Origin: JAWLFY01 sp964462125 | GTDB lineage: Bacteria > Planctomycetota > Planctomycetia > Pirellulales > Pirellulaceae | Length of the DNA stretch: 14,025 nt | NCBI GenBank assembly: GCA_964462125.1 | Contig: CAYWXT010000143.1 | Coordinates: 1-14,025, forward strand | Direction of reading: 5' to 3' | In this document: positions 6,181 to 14,025 of the stretch, in pieces | Layout of the letters: each line of letters starts with the position of its first letter | How positions within the stretch are numbered: position 1 is the first letter of the stretch | Notes under the pieces: model-generated | Told to the model about the DNA's origin: nothing | The model's database searches: none | Seen by the model: only the letters and a program-made list of their open reading frames with translations | Translations under genes and position numbers: made by a program

Positions 6181-8088
6181 CTACCGCGGAGGCGACGTTT
6201 TGTTCGGCGGCCATGTAGGATTTTTCAGTGCGTCGTTCAACGCTGGCTCGGGACGGGGCGCGGACTTCAGCGTAGGCGTGACGATCGGCGTATTGGCACG
6301 CTGCAGGTCGCAGGCTTCCGAAGGAGTGAGACCACCACCACCTTGCACGATCCGCGGCAGGAGGGCGACGACGATTTCGGCCCGTTCGCGTTCCACCGTT
6401 CGCCGCTGGAACAGACGTCCCACGAGCCAAGCGTCACCCAGCCATGGCACTTTCAGCTGCCGCTCGTTGTCGACTTCCTGAATCAGTCCGCCGATGATCA
6501 CGCCGTGGCCATCGGGAACCATGACGCTCGTCTCCACCTCAGTTGTTTCCTCTTCGGGCAGCGTCGTGGTGGCGTTGATGTCGCCACTGGAGACTTTCGG
6601 GTGAACCTTCATCACAATCTGGCCATCGGAGGCGATCTGCGGGGTGACACTCAACACCACACCGACTTCCAGGAACTGCACATCTTGCAGCGTGCTGGTT
6701 TGCGTCGTCGTGGTCACGAAATAGCCCAAGCGGCGGCCGATTTGGATCTTCGATTCCTGGCCGTTGACCATCAGCAGTTTGGGCGCCGCGAGTGTTTTGG
6801 AGTCGGTCGTGGAGGTCAAACAATCCAGCAGTGAGAAGTAATCGGTGCCGTCCACCTCAAGGATCGCGGCTGGCCCCGAATCGGGAGTGAAGCCCGTCGT
6901 TACCAGATTGACGTCCGCCCCGGCGAGCCGAGCCACGGCGTCAAAGTCGACCCCGTGGCGGTTCTCGTGCTGTAGCTTCACCTGCAACAGCCGGGCTTCA
7001 ACCATCACTTGCTGCGGCGGCTGGTCAGCTTGCTGGATGTAGTCGGCGACCCGCGTTACGTAGTCTGGCAGATCCTCGATGACCAGTTGCTCATGGGTCT
7101 TGCGGTTTTCGTCGGGGTCGACCTGCCGCGAGAAAACCTTCCCCACCGGTGAAAGCAGCCCGGTGACGACCTCCTCCACGTCGGTCGCGGAAACATAGTT
7201 GAGATCAAATACACGGATTTCTCGACCCTGGACGACGAAGTTCTCCGCAGCATCTTTGCTGACCGACGTGACGTAGATCACGTCGTCGACGCGAGTCCAC
7301 GTACAACCGCTGACGGACATCACCGCATCCAGCGCGTTTTCCAGCGTCGTTGGCTGGAGCGTGACAGTGATCGGCGTTTCCAGGCCGCTGGGGGCGACGA
7401 TGCTCAGCCCCTGCTGCTCGGCGATCAACGACAACACCGAATGCAACGGCGCCTCGCGTACCGACAACGTCACCAGCGGGCCCTCCGTCTCCAATTGCAC
7501 CTGGCCCCGCTCCGAGGGGAGTTCTTGCAAGGGAATCTGAATCTGTCCCGGTTGAAGCGCCTCCGGCAGTGCGCTGGAGCCCGAGTCGGGCGACGGCAAT
7601 TCGTCAACCACCGCCGGGGCCAAAACATGCGGTTTGGGCAACGGCGACAAGGGCTCCTTCAATTTTGGCTCTGCGAGCTTCAGCTCGGTTCGTTTCGGCT
7701 CGCGCGGCTTCGGATCGGGAGGGTCCGGCTCAGGAGGGGCAGGTTCAGGGGATGGTGGCGGATCCGTCTGATCCGACAGCGTTTGAAAGAAGGCGGCCGG
7801 CGCGACGGCTGTCGCGGTGGGATGCTCCGAATCGTCTGACTGGGAGGAAACGTGATCGGCGGCCACCACGGGTGCGTTTTCGATTGGGGGTGTGGCGGTG
7901 GGGCCCGTGCTATCGACGCTCAATTCCGAGCCAAGCGACGAGAATGTTCGTTTCCCAGCCCCATCGTGAATGCAACCAACGGTGCCGACCGGCACGAACA
8001 TGATTGCCACGAGCCACGACGCGCGAATCCTGACCACGGAGTCCCACCGTGTGGAAAGTGAACGCGTCAACGTGGGTGGATGATCCAT
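6181..8088 (-). CDS. Secretin (GspD/PilQ family outer-membrane channel), probable lipoprotein
   Basis: The 635-residue product would form the outer-membrane ring of the pilus/secretion machine. A signal segment at ~23-38 ends in GTVGC, compatible with a lipobox (Cys39), so self-piloting by lipidation is plausible. A long Pro/Glu/Lys-rich linker spans ~108-152. An STN/N0-like domain lies at ~203-275 (REAPLHSVLSLIAEQQGLSI) and one N1/NolW-like domain at ~291-355 (FDLNYVSATDVEEVVTGLL). The secretin core at ~430-580 carries LAAPKLLMVNGQ, VGVVLSVTPQI, the VPDGHGVIIGGL signature (524-535) and KVPWLGD. Only one N1-type repeat is visible, whereas classical GspD has several, so the layout is nearer PilQ or competence secretins. 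The start at 8088 is the only one that leaves a full signal peptide; no well-placed ribosome site precedes it. It lies 258 bp after the GspK/PilX-like gene, same strand. Confidence 0.95.
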   Translation of the reverse strand: MDHPPTLTRSLSTRWDSVVRIRASWLVAIMFVPVGTVGCIHDGAGKRTFSSLGSELSVDSTGPTATPPIENAPVVAADHVSSQSDDSEHPTATAVAPAAFFQTLSDQTDPPPSPEPAPPEPDPPDPKPREPKRTELKLAEPKLKEPLSPLPKPHVLAPAVVDELPSPDSGSSALPEALQPGQIQIPLQELPSERGQVQLETEGPLVTLSVREAPLHSVLSLIAEQQGLSIVAPSGLETPITVTLQPTTLENALDAVMSVSGCTWTRVDDVIYVTSVSKDAAENFVVQGREIRVFDLNYVSATDVEEVVTGLLSPVGKVFSRQVDPDENRKTHEQLVIEDLPDYVTRVADYIQQADQPPQQVMVEARLLQVKLQHENRHGVDFDAVARLAGADVNLVTTGFTPDSGPAAILEVDGTDYFSLLDCLTSTTDSKTLAAPKLLMVNGQESKIQIGRRLGYFVTTTTQTSTLQDVQFLEVGVVLSVTPQIASDGQIVMKVHPKVSSGDINATTTLPEEETTEVETSVMVPDGHGVIIGGLIQEVDNERQLKVPWLGDAWLVGRLFQRRTVERERAEIVVALLPRIVQGGGGLTPSEACDLQRANTPIVTPTLKSAPRPEPALNDALKNPTWPPNKTSPPR

Positions 8089-8164
8089 TCCTGCGGACGT
8101 TTTTTGAGGAATGCGGCCGCGCGATCACTGCGGGTCGCGAACGTGCGGCGCACGGTTGTGGTTC

Positions 8165-8194
8165 CTCTTACACGGGTTTTGTCGATCAGGTAAA
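8165..8194 (-). promoter_or_regulatory. Weak candidate promoter upstream of the secretin gene
   Basis: On the minus strand TTTACC (8189-8194) and TAAGAG (8165-8170) are 18 bp apart, ~80 bp before the secretin start. The match is poor, but a separate promoter would explain the 258-bp gap inside an otherwise tightly packed gene series. Confidence 0.2.
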
Positions 8195-8301
8195 GGCAGG
8201 TTTCGCATCCCCGGCGATGTGGGGGCACACAGGCACCGGCGGCGAACGTCCTTGGGCCCTGCAAGCGGGGTTTCGAGAGTACCCGAGGGGCGGGCGCCAG
8301 A

Positions 8302-8316
8302 AAGTCGCCGCGACTT
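8302..8316. repeat. 15-bp palindrome AAGTCGC-C-GCGACTT
   Basis: A perfect palindrome with a one-base centre lies between the stop of the GspK/PilX-like gene and the secretin gene. As RNA it could form a 6-bp stem with a 3-nt loop. No second copy was seen in the window. It could be an operator, a mild transcription attenuator, or one unit of a dispersed planctomycete extragenic repeat; the last idea is from vague memory only. Confidence 0.4.
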
Positions 8317-8346
8317 CGGCTACGAAGGGGGGAGGTTGGGCTGACG

Positions 8347-9636
8347 TCACGGCAGCGTCTCGCGGCGGCGGCTGCCGGGAGAGACGACCATTGGGTTGCC
8401 ACTCGCAAAGCCGGGGGGCGGCACGTCGAAAAACAGCGGGAGGTACTGGAAGCGGCAATTCGAAGCCGCATTGATGCTGCGGCAGATCGCGACGCCGCGA
8501 AAACGGGTTTCCATTAAGTTTGCCGGGGAGTTGAGCTGCCCGGAGAGGTAGACGACGCCGTTGATTTCCGAAGGATACGTGTCCAGGATGTCGTGATCCG
8601 ATTGGTCCTCGTAGGGAGCTTCGGGTGGGTTGAAGTTGGTGATCAGGAGCGATTCGCTGAGCGCCGTTGAATCCACCTTCATTTGCAGATCACCTAACAC
8701 CAGCAGTGCGGGGTAGTTGCTGACCGCGGCATCCCAACGCAAGCTGCCTTCAAGCGAGCTCCGGGGGTCTGGGTTGAGCAGCACGATCGTGCCGACGATC
8801 CGACTGTTCTTGATACAGACCTGCTGCCCGCCGCAGTCGATGACATAAATCCCCTCGGGATTACGCTCGCCGAACGGATTGGATAATGGACTGATCACCC
8901 GATTCCCAATGACGCGGACGCCAGCAACATCCGGCAGCGCGGCGAGCGAAATCGGCGTGCCGTTATCAAGGTAGTAATCAAAAACGGAACTGCCCGGCAA
9001 CCGTCGCGGAGGGGCCCCTTCAATCTTCGCACCGCTGACGTTGCCCGTTACGGTACCCACCGCTTCCGCATCGCCATCGAGTGACGCCAAGAGCGCTCCG
9101 GCCGATATATTGCTGTTGCTGCTGACCTGTTGATCGGTCCGGAATTCCACACTATCACCAAGCACGATGTCGCCATGACAGTGGAGTGCTGAACCCAAGC
9201 TCGACAATGGCTGGCCGGTTGGCAATAGCCGCACGCTTTCTGCGACCGCCACTCGTCCCACGCGTCCGATACCGACAACGCGGACCGAGTCGGAGTCGTC
9301 ATCAGCAAGATCGCCATCCTCGTCAACCAGTTTCCAGGTGAACGTACCATTGTCGAGCGATCGTGCGGGGGTGGGATACTCGACATCGTGCGCGTAAACC
9401 GACCTCCAACTGTCTTCCGCCTCGATGCTGTGAATCGCATCTTCCACGGCCGACTGGGCCAGCACCTGAGCGTCGGACCAATCACGGGCGTCGATTGCGG
9501 AACGCATTCGCAAGGAGGCTGCTGAGAGGGCAACCAACCCCATCGTTGAAACGACCAGCGCGGTAAATAGCACCGCCACGTAGAGGTATCCTTGGCGACG
9601 CGGGTGACTGTCCACTCGGCGGGAATTCGCGTTCAT
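8347..9636 (-). CDS. Large minor pseudopilin, GspK/PilX-like
   Basis: The 429-residue product starts with a basic leader and a probable prepilin peptidase site, RRQG-YLYVAVLF (cleavage after Gly16), followed by a ~25-residue hydrophobic helix. Position +5 is Ala, not Glu; loss of Glu5 is characteristic of GspK, and PilX-type proteins have a similar layout. The following helical part (residues ~43-80) is typical of minor pilins. The rest (~150-400) is long and rich in Gly, Asn, Ser and Val with short hydrophobic repeats (HCHGDIVLGDSVEF, NSRIVGTIVLLN, ALLVLGDLQM, GVVYLSGQL), which suggests a parallel beta-helix-like passenger. Cys pairs in DCGGQQVC and CRSINAASNC could form disulfides. The start lies 1 bp after the stop of the GspI-like gene. 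It probably caps or primes the fibre tip; this role is inferred from the family. Confidence 0.82.
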   Translation of the reverse strand: MNANSRRVDSHPRRQGYLYVAVLFTALVVSTMGLVALSAASLRMRSAIDARDWSDAQVLAQSAVEDAIHSIEAEDSWRSVYAHDVEYPTPARSLDNGTFTWKLVDEDGDLADDDSDSVRVVGIGRVGRVAVAESVRLLPTGQPLSSLGSALHCHGDIVLGDSVEFRTDQQVSSNSNISAGALLASLDGDAEAVGTVTGNVSGAKIEGAPPRRLPGSSVFDYYLDNGTPISLAALPDVAGVRVIGNRVISPLSNPFGERNPEGIYVIDCGGQQVCIKNSRIVGTIVLLNPDPRSSLEGSLRWDAAVSNYPALLVLGDLQMKVDSTALSESLLITNFNPPEAPYEDQSDHDILDTYPSEINGVVYLSGQLNSPANLMETRFRGVAICRSINAASNCRFQYLPLFFDVPPPGFASGNPMVVSPGSRRRETLP

Positions 9637-9637
9637 C

Positions 9638-10309
9638 CTATCGGTCCGTCGCGTGATTGATGAGCGAAACGCCGCTGGTCACCGGAGTGCCAGCGCCGCT
9701 TTCGAGGGTGACGCCGATCCAGGTGATCAGCGTTTGATCGACCCCTTTCGGCTGCAGGCTACCGCCGGTTTCCACGCGATATGCCTGCAGCGTGGTGGTT
9801 TTTCCGCTTGGCGTGATGACCGCGACGGTGACCAGCCGCAGCCCCGAGTCCGATCGGCTGTCGGGCATCACCTTGTGGTCGTCCGCATGGAGCTTCTCTA
9901 CGTGCGCTGTTCGCTTCCAACCGGTGTAGCCTGGAATCTCCGTTCCTTCACGGTCCTTCGGCGGCGAATCGTCCCAGTTTCTGTAGTCGTCCACGTCGTC
10001 GCAGAACGTGCGAGCACCAGCGGGGCCTGTCTCGCCCGATTCCAAGCCGAATTCCGGCAACTGGTCTGGGTCCTCGTAGGGAAGCGCGGTGATTTCGTCG
10101 AGCAACTGCCGGGCGAGGGCAACCGCTTCACTCTCTTCCGCGGCCGCCAGCGTGGAGCGGGCCGCCGCCCCCACGCTGGTCAACGCCGCGGTGAGCAACA
10201 GGCCGACGAGCAGCGTGGAGACCACGACCTCCGCCAACGACAGGCCGCGGCGGCTCCGCCAGGCTCGCGGAGCATTTCGGCGGGGGCGGAATGACTTGGT
10301 TTCGCACAT
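9638..10309 (-). CDS. Minor pseudopilin, GspI/PilV-like
   Basis: The 223-residue product has a 22-residue basic leader ending SRRG, then LSLAEVVVSTLLVGLLLTAAL. This is a type IV prepilin N terminus with cleavage after Gly22 and Glu at mature position 5 (Glu27). The helix then carries AEESEAVALARQLLDEI, typical of GspI/PilV proteins, which have a run of charged and Ala residues leading to a 'LA..LLdei' segment. The C-terminal half is a small beta domain (RLVTVAVITPSGK). It would assemble in the tip complex with the GspH-, GspJ- and GspK-like products, whose genes flank it. No clear ribosome site is visible. The downstream gene starts 1 bp after its stop. GspI versus PilV cannot be separated from sequence alone. 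Confidence 0.85.
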   Translation of the reverse strand: MCETKSFRPRRNAPRAWRSRRGLSLAEVVVSTLLVGLLLTAALTSVGAAARSTLAAAEESEAVALARQLLDEITALPYEDPDQLPEFGLESGETGPAGARTFCDDVDDYRNWDDSPPKDREGTEIPGYTGWKRTAHVEKLHADDHKVMPDSRSDSGLRLVTVAVITPSGKTTTLQAYRVETGGSLQPKGVDQTLITWIGVTLESGAGTPVTSGVSLINHATDR

Positions 10310-10349
10310 GGGATTGGAGGTCGCTTCATTGGCGGTTGAACTTGCTGAG

Positions 10350-10799
10350 CTATTGCCCGGCGTGATACGGATCCACGCCTGGCAAAGCGTGCGTGACGTA
10401 GTTCAGCGAGAAGTCCTGGACGTCGCGAGCAACGATCATCGGTTCGGCGCCGTTGTAGCTCAGCGTGAGCGGGTCCCCGCGGTTCCCTGACCAAGCGTAG
10501 CGAAGTGTCTCCGGCTGGCCATCGCCATTGCGGTCGGGCACGGTGAAGGTGGCAGCTGTGTCGGTACGTTCGGTGAATCCGGTGGCCAACCGAAGATCGG
10601 CGAGCAGGTCGCTGGCGGTCCAGACCGACGTGGTTGTCGCATGCGGCGCGGTCGACTCTGGGCGAAACGCGCCGCTGGTGACGATCACCGTGGCGCCGAG
10701 CCCGGTAATCAACACGGTGGCCGAAGCCATGGCCGCGACCAGTTCAATCAGCGTTTGACCGCGGGGGCGGGAGCGGAGGATGCGATCGAACCGGTTCAC
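10350..10799 (-). CDS. Minor pseudopilin, GspJ/PilW-like, short
   Basis: The 149-residue product begins with GTG and a 14-residue leader ending RPRG, followed by QTLIELVAAMASATVLITGL: cleavage after Gly14, Glu at mature position 5 (Glu19), then the hydrophobic helix. The remainder contains SDLLADLRLATGF and a beta-rich domain with FTVPDRNGDGQPETLRYAW and DVQDFSLNYV, a pattern common to GspJ/PilW proteins ('v.dl..a.gf', 'd.v..f.l.Y'). It is shorter than usual GspJ proteins (around 200 residues). Its start overlaps the stop of the GspH-like gene by 4 bp (GTGA), so the two are probably translationally coupled. A 40-bp gap separates it from the GspI-like gene. Confidence 0.82.
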   Translation of the reverse strand: MNRFDRILRSRPRGQTLIELVAAMASATVLITGLGATVIVTSGAFRPESTAPHATTTSVWTASDLLADLRLATGFTERTDTAATFTVPDRNGDGQPETLRYAWSGNRGDPLTLSYNGAEPMIVARDVQDFSLNYVTHALPGVDPYHAGQ

Positions 10800-11313
10800 G
10801 AGATCGACGCCTCACCGGTCGCTGGATCGATGGTCACGGTGAAGTGATGTCTTCCTTTACTGACAACGACCTCGGCTGAGGTGGCTGCGGTACCTCCCAC
10901 CAACGGATGACCGTAAGCGTTGAAGGCAACCGTGTCGCCGCCGTTGAAGTCAATCGAGGTGAGCGTCACCCCGTCATCGACATCGGCCAAATTGACCGTA
11001 TATGGCTGGGACGGATTCGCGGGATCTTCCACGGCAGTCATGTCATAACCGGCAGGGGTCCGGCGAAATGTGACTTGAGTCTCGCGGCTGCGCTGCATGG
11101 CGGTCCGGCGGGCGTAGTTCAGATCGCTGGCAATTCTCCGCGCCACCGCTTCGCACCGCAAATGCGCCGCCGCAGAAGCAAACTCGGGCGCGGCGACGGC
11201 CGCAAGAATCCCGACGATCAGCACCGTGATCAGCAGGTCGACCAAGGTTCCACCGAAGCGACATCTGTCGCTGCCGATACGGTCTTTCGGAGGCCGTTGC
11301 TGGATCACGGCAT

Positions 11314-11317
<4 letters not shown>
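10796..11317 (-). CDS. Minor pseudopilin, GspH/FimT-like, with Asp at mature position 5
   Basis: The product is 173 residues from the ATG at 11317. Earlier in-frame starts would lie inside the HD-GYP gene and add 52 Arg/Ser-rich residues, so they are rejected. The N terminus has a 22-residue leader ending CRFG, then GTLVDLLITVLIVGILAAVAA. If cleavage follows Gly22, position 5 is Asp27 instead of the usual Glu, and position 1 is Gly instead of Phe. The next helix (CEAVARRIASDLNYARRTAMQRS) with the 'f..dL..AR..A..r' pattern is characteristic of GspH/FimT. A beta domain follows. Start and the HD-GYP stop overlap as ATGA; the GTG of the next gene overlaps its stop as GTGA. A strong ribosome site precedes it. 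Confidence 0.87.
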
Positions 11318-13029
<1,712 letters not shown>

Positions 13030-13296
13030 TAAGTCGGCCTCTGCATCAAGTCGGCCTAGAACGCGTGATTCGCGGACGTGAACTCTTTCACGAGGCTTCG
13101 CCGCACCAAGTATGGCACACGGGACGTGTCTGCAATCCGATGTCGAATGACTTTCTAGAACTTGCCTCCACGTTGCAAATCGTAATCTAAGGTTCCGCAG
13201 TCAAAGGCCATTGCCAAGAAATCCAATGCGTCGGGACGTCGCACAGAATCGCGTCACGAACCCGGTTGCTGAGCGTGTCCAAAGGAGTTGTCAGTA
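13030..13296. other. Divergent intergenic region between HD-GYP gene and major pilin gene
   Basis: This 267-bp spacer should hold the promoters for the minus-strand pseudopilin series and the plus-strand pilin-regulator pair. A weak plus-strand candidate is TTGCCT (13162-13167) with TAATCT (13183-13188), but the spacing is only 15 bp. A TGGCAC at 13113-13118 lacks a properly spaced -12 element, so a sigma54 promoter is not supported. No reading frame here looks coding. Confidence 0.45.
13283..13287 (+). promoter_or_regulatory. Strong ribosome binding site for the major pilin
   Basis: AGGAG (within AAAGGAG, 13281-13287) stands 9 nt before the ATG at 13297. It overlaps the alternative TTG at 13288, which rules that codon out as the start. 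Confidence 0.8.
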
Positions 13297-13722
13297 ATGA
13301 ATCGTCATAACTATCATCGGAACCGGCTTCGCAGCGGATTTACGCTCGTAGAACTGGTAATCGTAATCCTCATTTTAGGGATTTTGGCGGCCGTCGCGGC
13401 GCCGCGGATGTTCGACACCGCGAGCAACGCACGAACGAACGCCACGCGGCATTCGCTTGCAGTCGTCCGCGAAGCAATCCAGCTGTACCGTGCCCAAAAC
13501 GGCGCATTGCCGGGTGACGAGGGCACCGAAGCAGACCTGAAGGAGGACCTGCGCACGATGCTTAGCGGCCCGTTTCCCCGCGCCGAGATCGGAAACACGG
13601 GAGATGAGGTCCGGATTCAGACCACCGGTTCGGAGCTGACCGCCAGCGGTGAGCAAAGCTGGGCCTACGACAACGTGAGCGGCGAGTTCATCGTGAACCA
13701 CGCCGACGGCGCCGAGTTCTAG
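13297..13722 (+). CDS. Major (pseudo)pilin, GspG/PilA-like
   Basis: The 141-residue product has a short basic leader ending LRSG, then FTLVELVIVILILGILAAVA. This is a textbook type IV prepilin site with cleavage after Gly14, Phe at position 1 and Glu at position 5 (Glu19). The helix continues into APRMFDTASNA and ATRHSLAVVREAIQLYRAQN, with the GspG-like 'L..vr.AI.lYra.NG.lP' pattern. The C-terminal part contains WAYDNVSGEFIVN, as in GspG-type pilins that end with 'W.Yd...Gei.vn'. It is probably the most abundant fibre subunit, exported by the Sec system and processed by a prepilin peptidase not in this window. The start is fixed by a strong ribosome site. A response regulator gene follows after 21 bp. 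Whether the fibre is a type II pseudopilus or a type IV pilus cannot be decided here. Confidence 0.93.
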   Translation: MNRHNYHRNRLRSGFTLVELVIVILILGILAAVAAPRMFDTASNARTNATRHSLAVVREAIQLYRAQNGALPGDEGTEADLKEDLRTMLSGPFPRAEIGNTGDEVRIQTTGSELTASGEQSWAYDNVSGEFIVNHADGAEF

Positions 13723-13743
13723 AGGCCCTATTTGAGAAACCTC

Positions 13744-14025
13744 ATGACCGATCACCCCGTCAAGCCGAAAGCCCTCGTCGCCGAAGACGATCGAGCGCTG
13801 GCCGACATCATTCGCTTTGCCCTCTGCCGAGCGGGTTATGAAGTGACGGTGACCCACGATGGCGCAAAGGCGTTACAGGCCGCGCAGGCAAATCCTTTTG
13901 ACGTGGTTGCCAGCGACTATCAAATGCCGAGCTTGAACGGGGAGCAGCTGCTCTCGGAGCTGCGTGCTTCGGGAGCATCACGGGAGGCGACGCTCATTCT
14001 TTGTTCCGCCAAGTCGTACGAATTG
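13744..14025 (+). CDS. CheY-like response regulator, N-terminal part, runs off right edge
   Basis: The 94 visible residues form most of a receiver domain: ALVAEDDRALADIIRFAL with the acidic pair Asp15-Asp16, the phosphoacceptor Asp58 in VVASDYQMP, and the switch Ser88 and conserved Lys90 in LILCSAKSYEL. All key residues are intact, so phosphorylation by a histidine kinase is expected. No kinase is visible in the window. The output domain, if any, lies beyond 14025. The gene is 21 bp downstream of the major pilin on the same strand and is probably cotranscribed, which ties it to control of the pilus/secretion machine. The ATG at 13744 has only a weak purine-rich stretch upstream. Confidence 0.92.
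   Translation, partial: MTDHPVKPKALVAEDDRALADIIRFALCRAGYEVTVTHDGAKALQAAQANPFDVVASDYQMPSLNGEQLLSELRASGASREATLILCSAKSYEL

Noticed and set aside
13113..13133. Possible sigma54 promoter (TGGCAC element)
   Set aside because: The GG and GC doublets are 16 bp apart instead of the required 10.
13288..13296. TTG start three codons before the pilin ATG
   Set aside because: The TTG directly abuts the AGGAG ribosome site, leaving no spacing; the ATG at 13297 is spaced correctly.
13722..13743. GAGG/CCTC hairpin between pilin and response regulator
   Set aside because: A 4-bp stem with a 14-nt loop is too weak to claim as a terminator or regulatory element.

Overview
The window looks like chromosomal DNA from a planctomycete, probably Pirellulaceae/Rhodopirellula-like. 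The strongest evidence is the adjacent gene pair at 508-4870. It encodes a DUF1552 protein and a cytochrome c-type PSCyt1/DUF1587/DUF1595/DUF1592/DUF1588/DUF1585 protein, a combination typical of Planctomycetota and relatives. Moderately high GC, GTG starts, few strong Shine-Dalgarno sites and long gene-free gaps agree with this. The assignment rests on recognising families, not on a database search.

Left edge (1-387): a tRNA-Lys gene (anticodon CTT, minus strand) is followed on the same strand by the N-terminal part of a planctomycete-type phage/tyrosine integrase that runs off the left edge. Three copies of an 8-bp motif lie between the integrase start and the tRNA. This looks like one end of an integrative element or island inserted at the 3' end of the tRNA gene. 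The last ~13 visible codons of the integrase no longer resemble the family and are AT-rich, so the gene may be broken.

508-4870 (minus strand): a two-gene operon with an 8-bp overlap. A Sec-exported, haem-binding, multidomain surface/periplasmic protein is followed by a Tat-exported DUF1552 protein. Their biochemical role is unknown. A 476-bp divergent spacer (4871-5346) follows and holds only short repeats.

5347-8088: a secreted protein of unknown function on the plus strand converges, with a 6-bp gap, on a secretin gene on the minus strand.

8089-14025: an envelope-spanning pilus or type II secretion-like locus. Read on the minus strand, the order is HD-GYP protein (putative c-di-GMP phosphodiesterase), GspH-like, GspJ/PilW-like, GspI/PilV-like, GspK/PilX-like, then the secretin after a 258-bp gap. 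The first three genes overlap by 4 bp at each junction. On the opposite strand, divergent from the HD-GYP gene, are a GspG/PilA-like major (pseudo)pilin and the start of a CheY-like response regulator that runs off the right edge. No ATPase, platform protein, prepilin peptidase or histidine kinase gene lies in the window.

The most interesting point is the tight translational coupling of an HD-GYP second-messenger enzyme to a minor-pseudopilin/secretin operon, with a response regulator next to the major pilin. This suggests a fibre or secretion machine with built-in signalling control.
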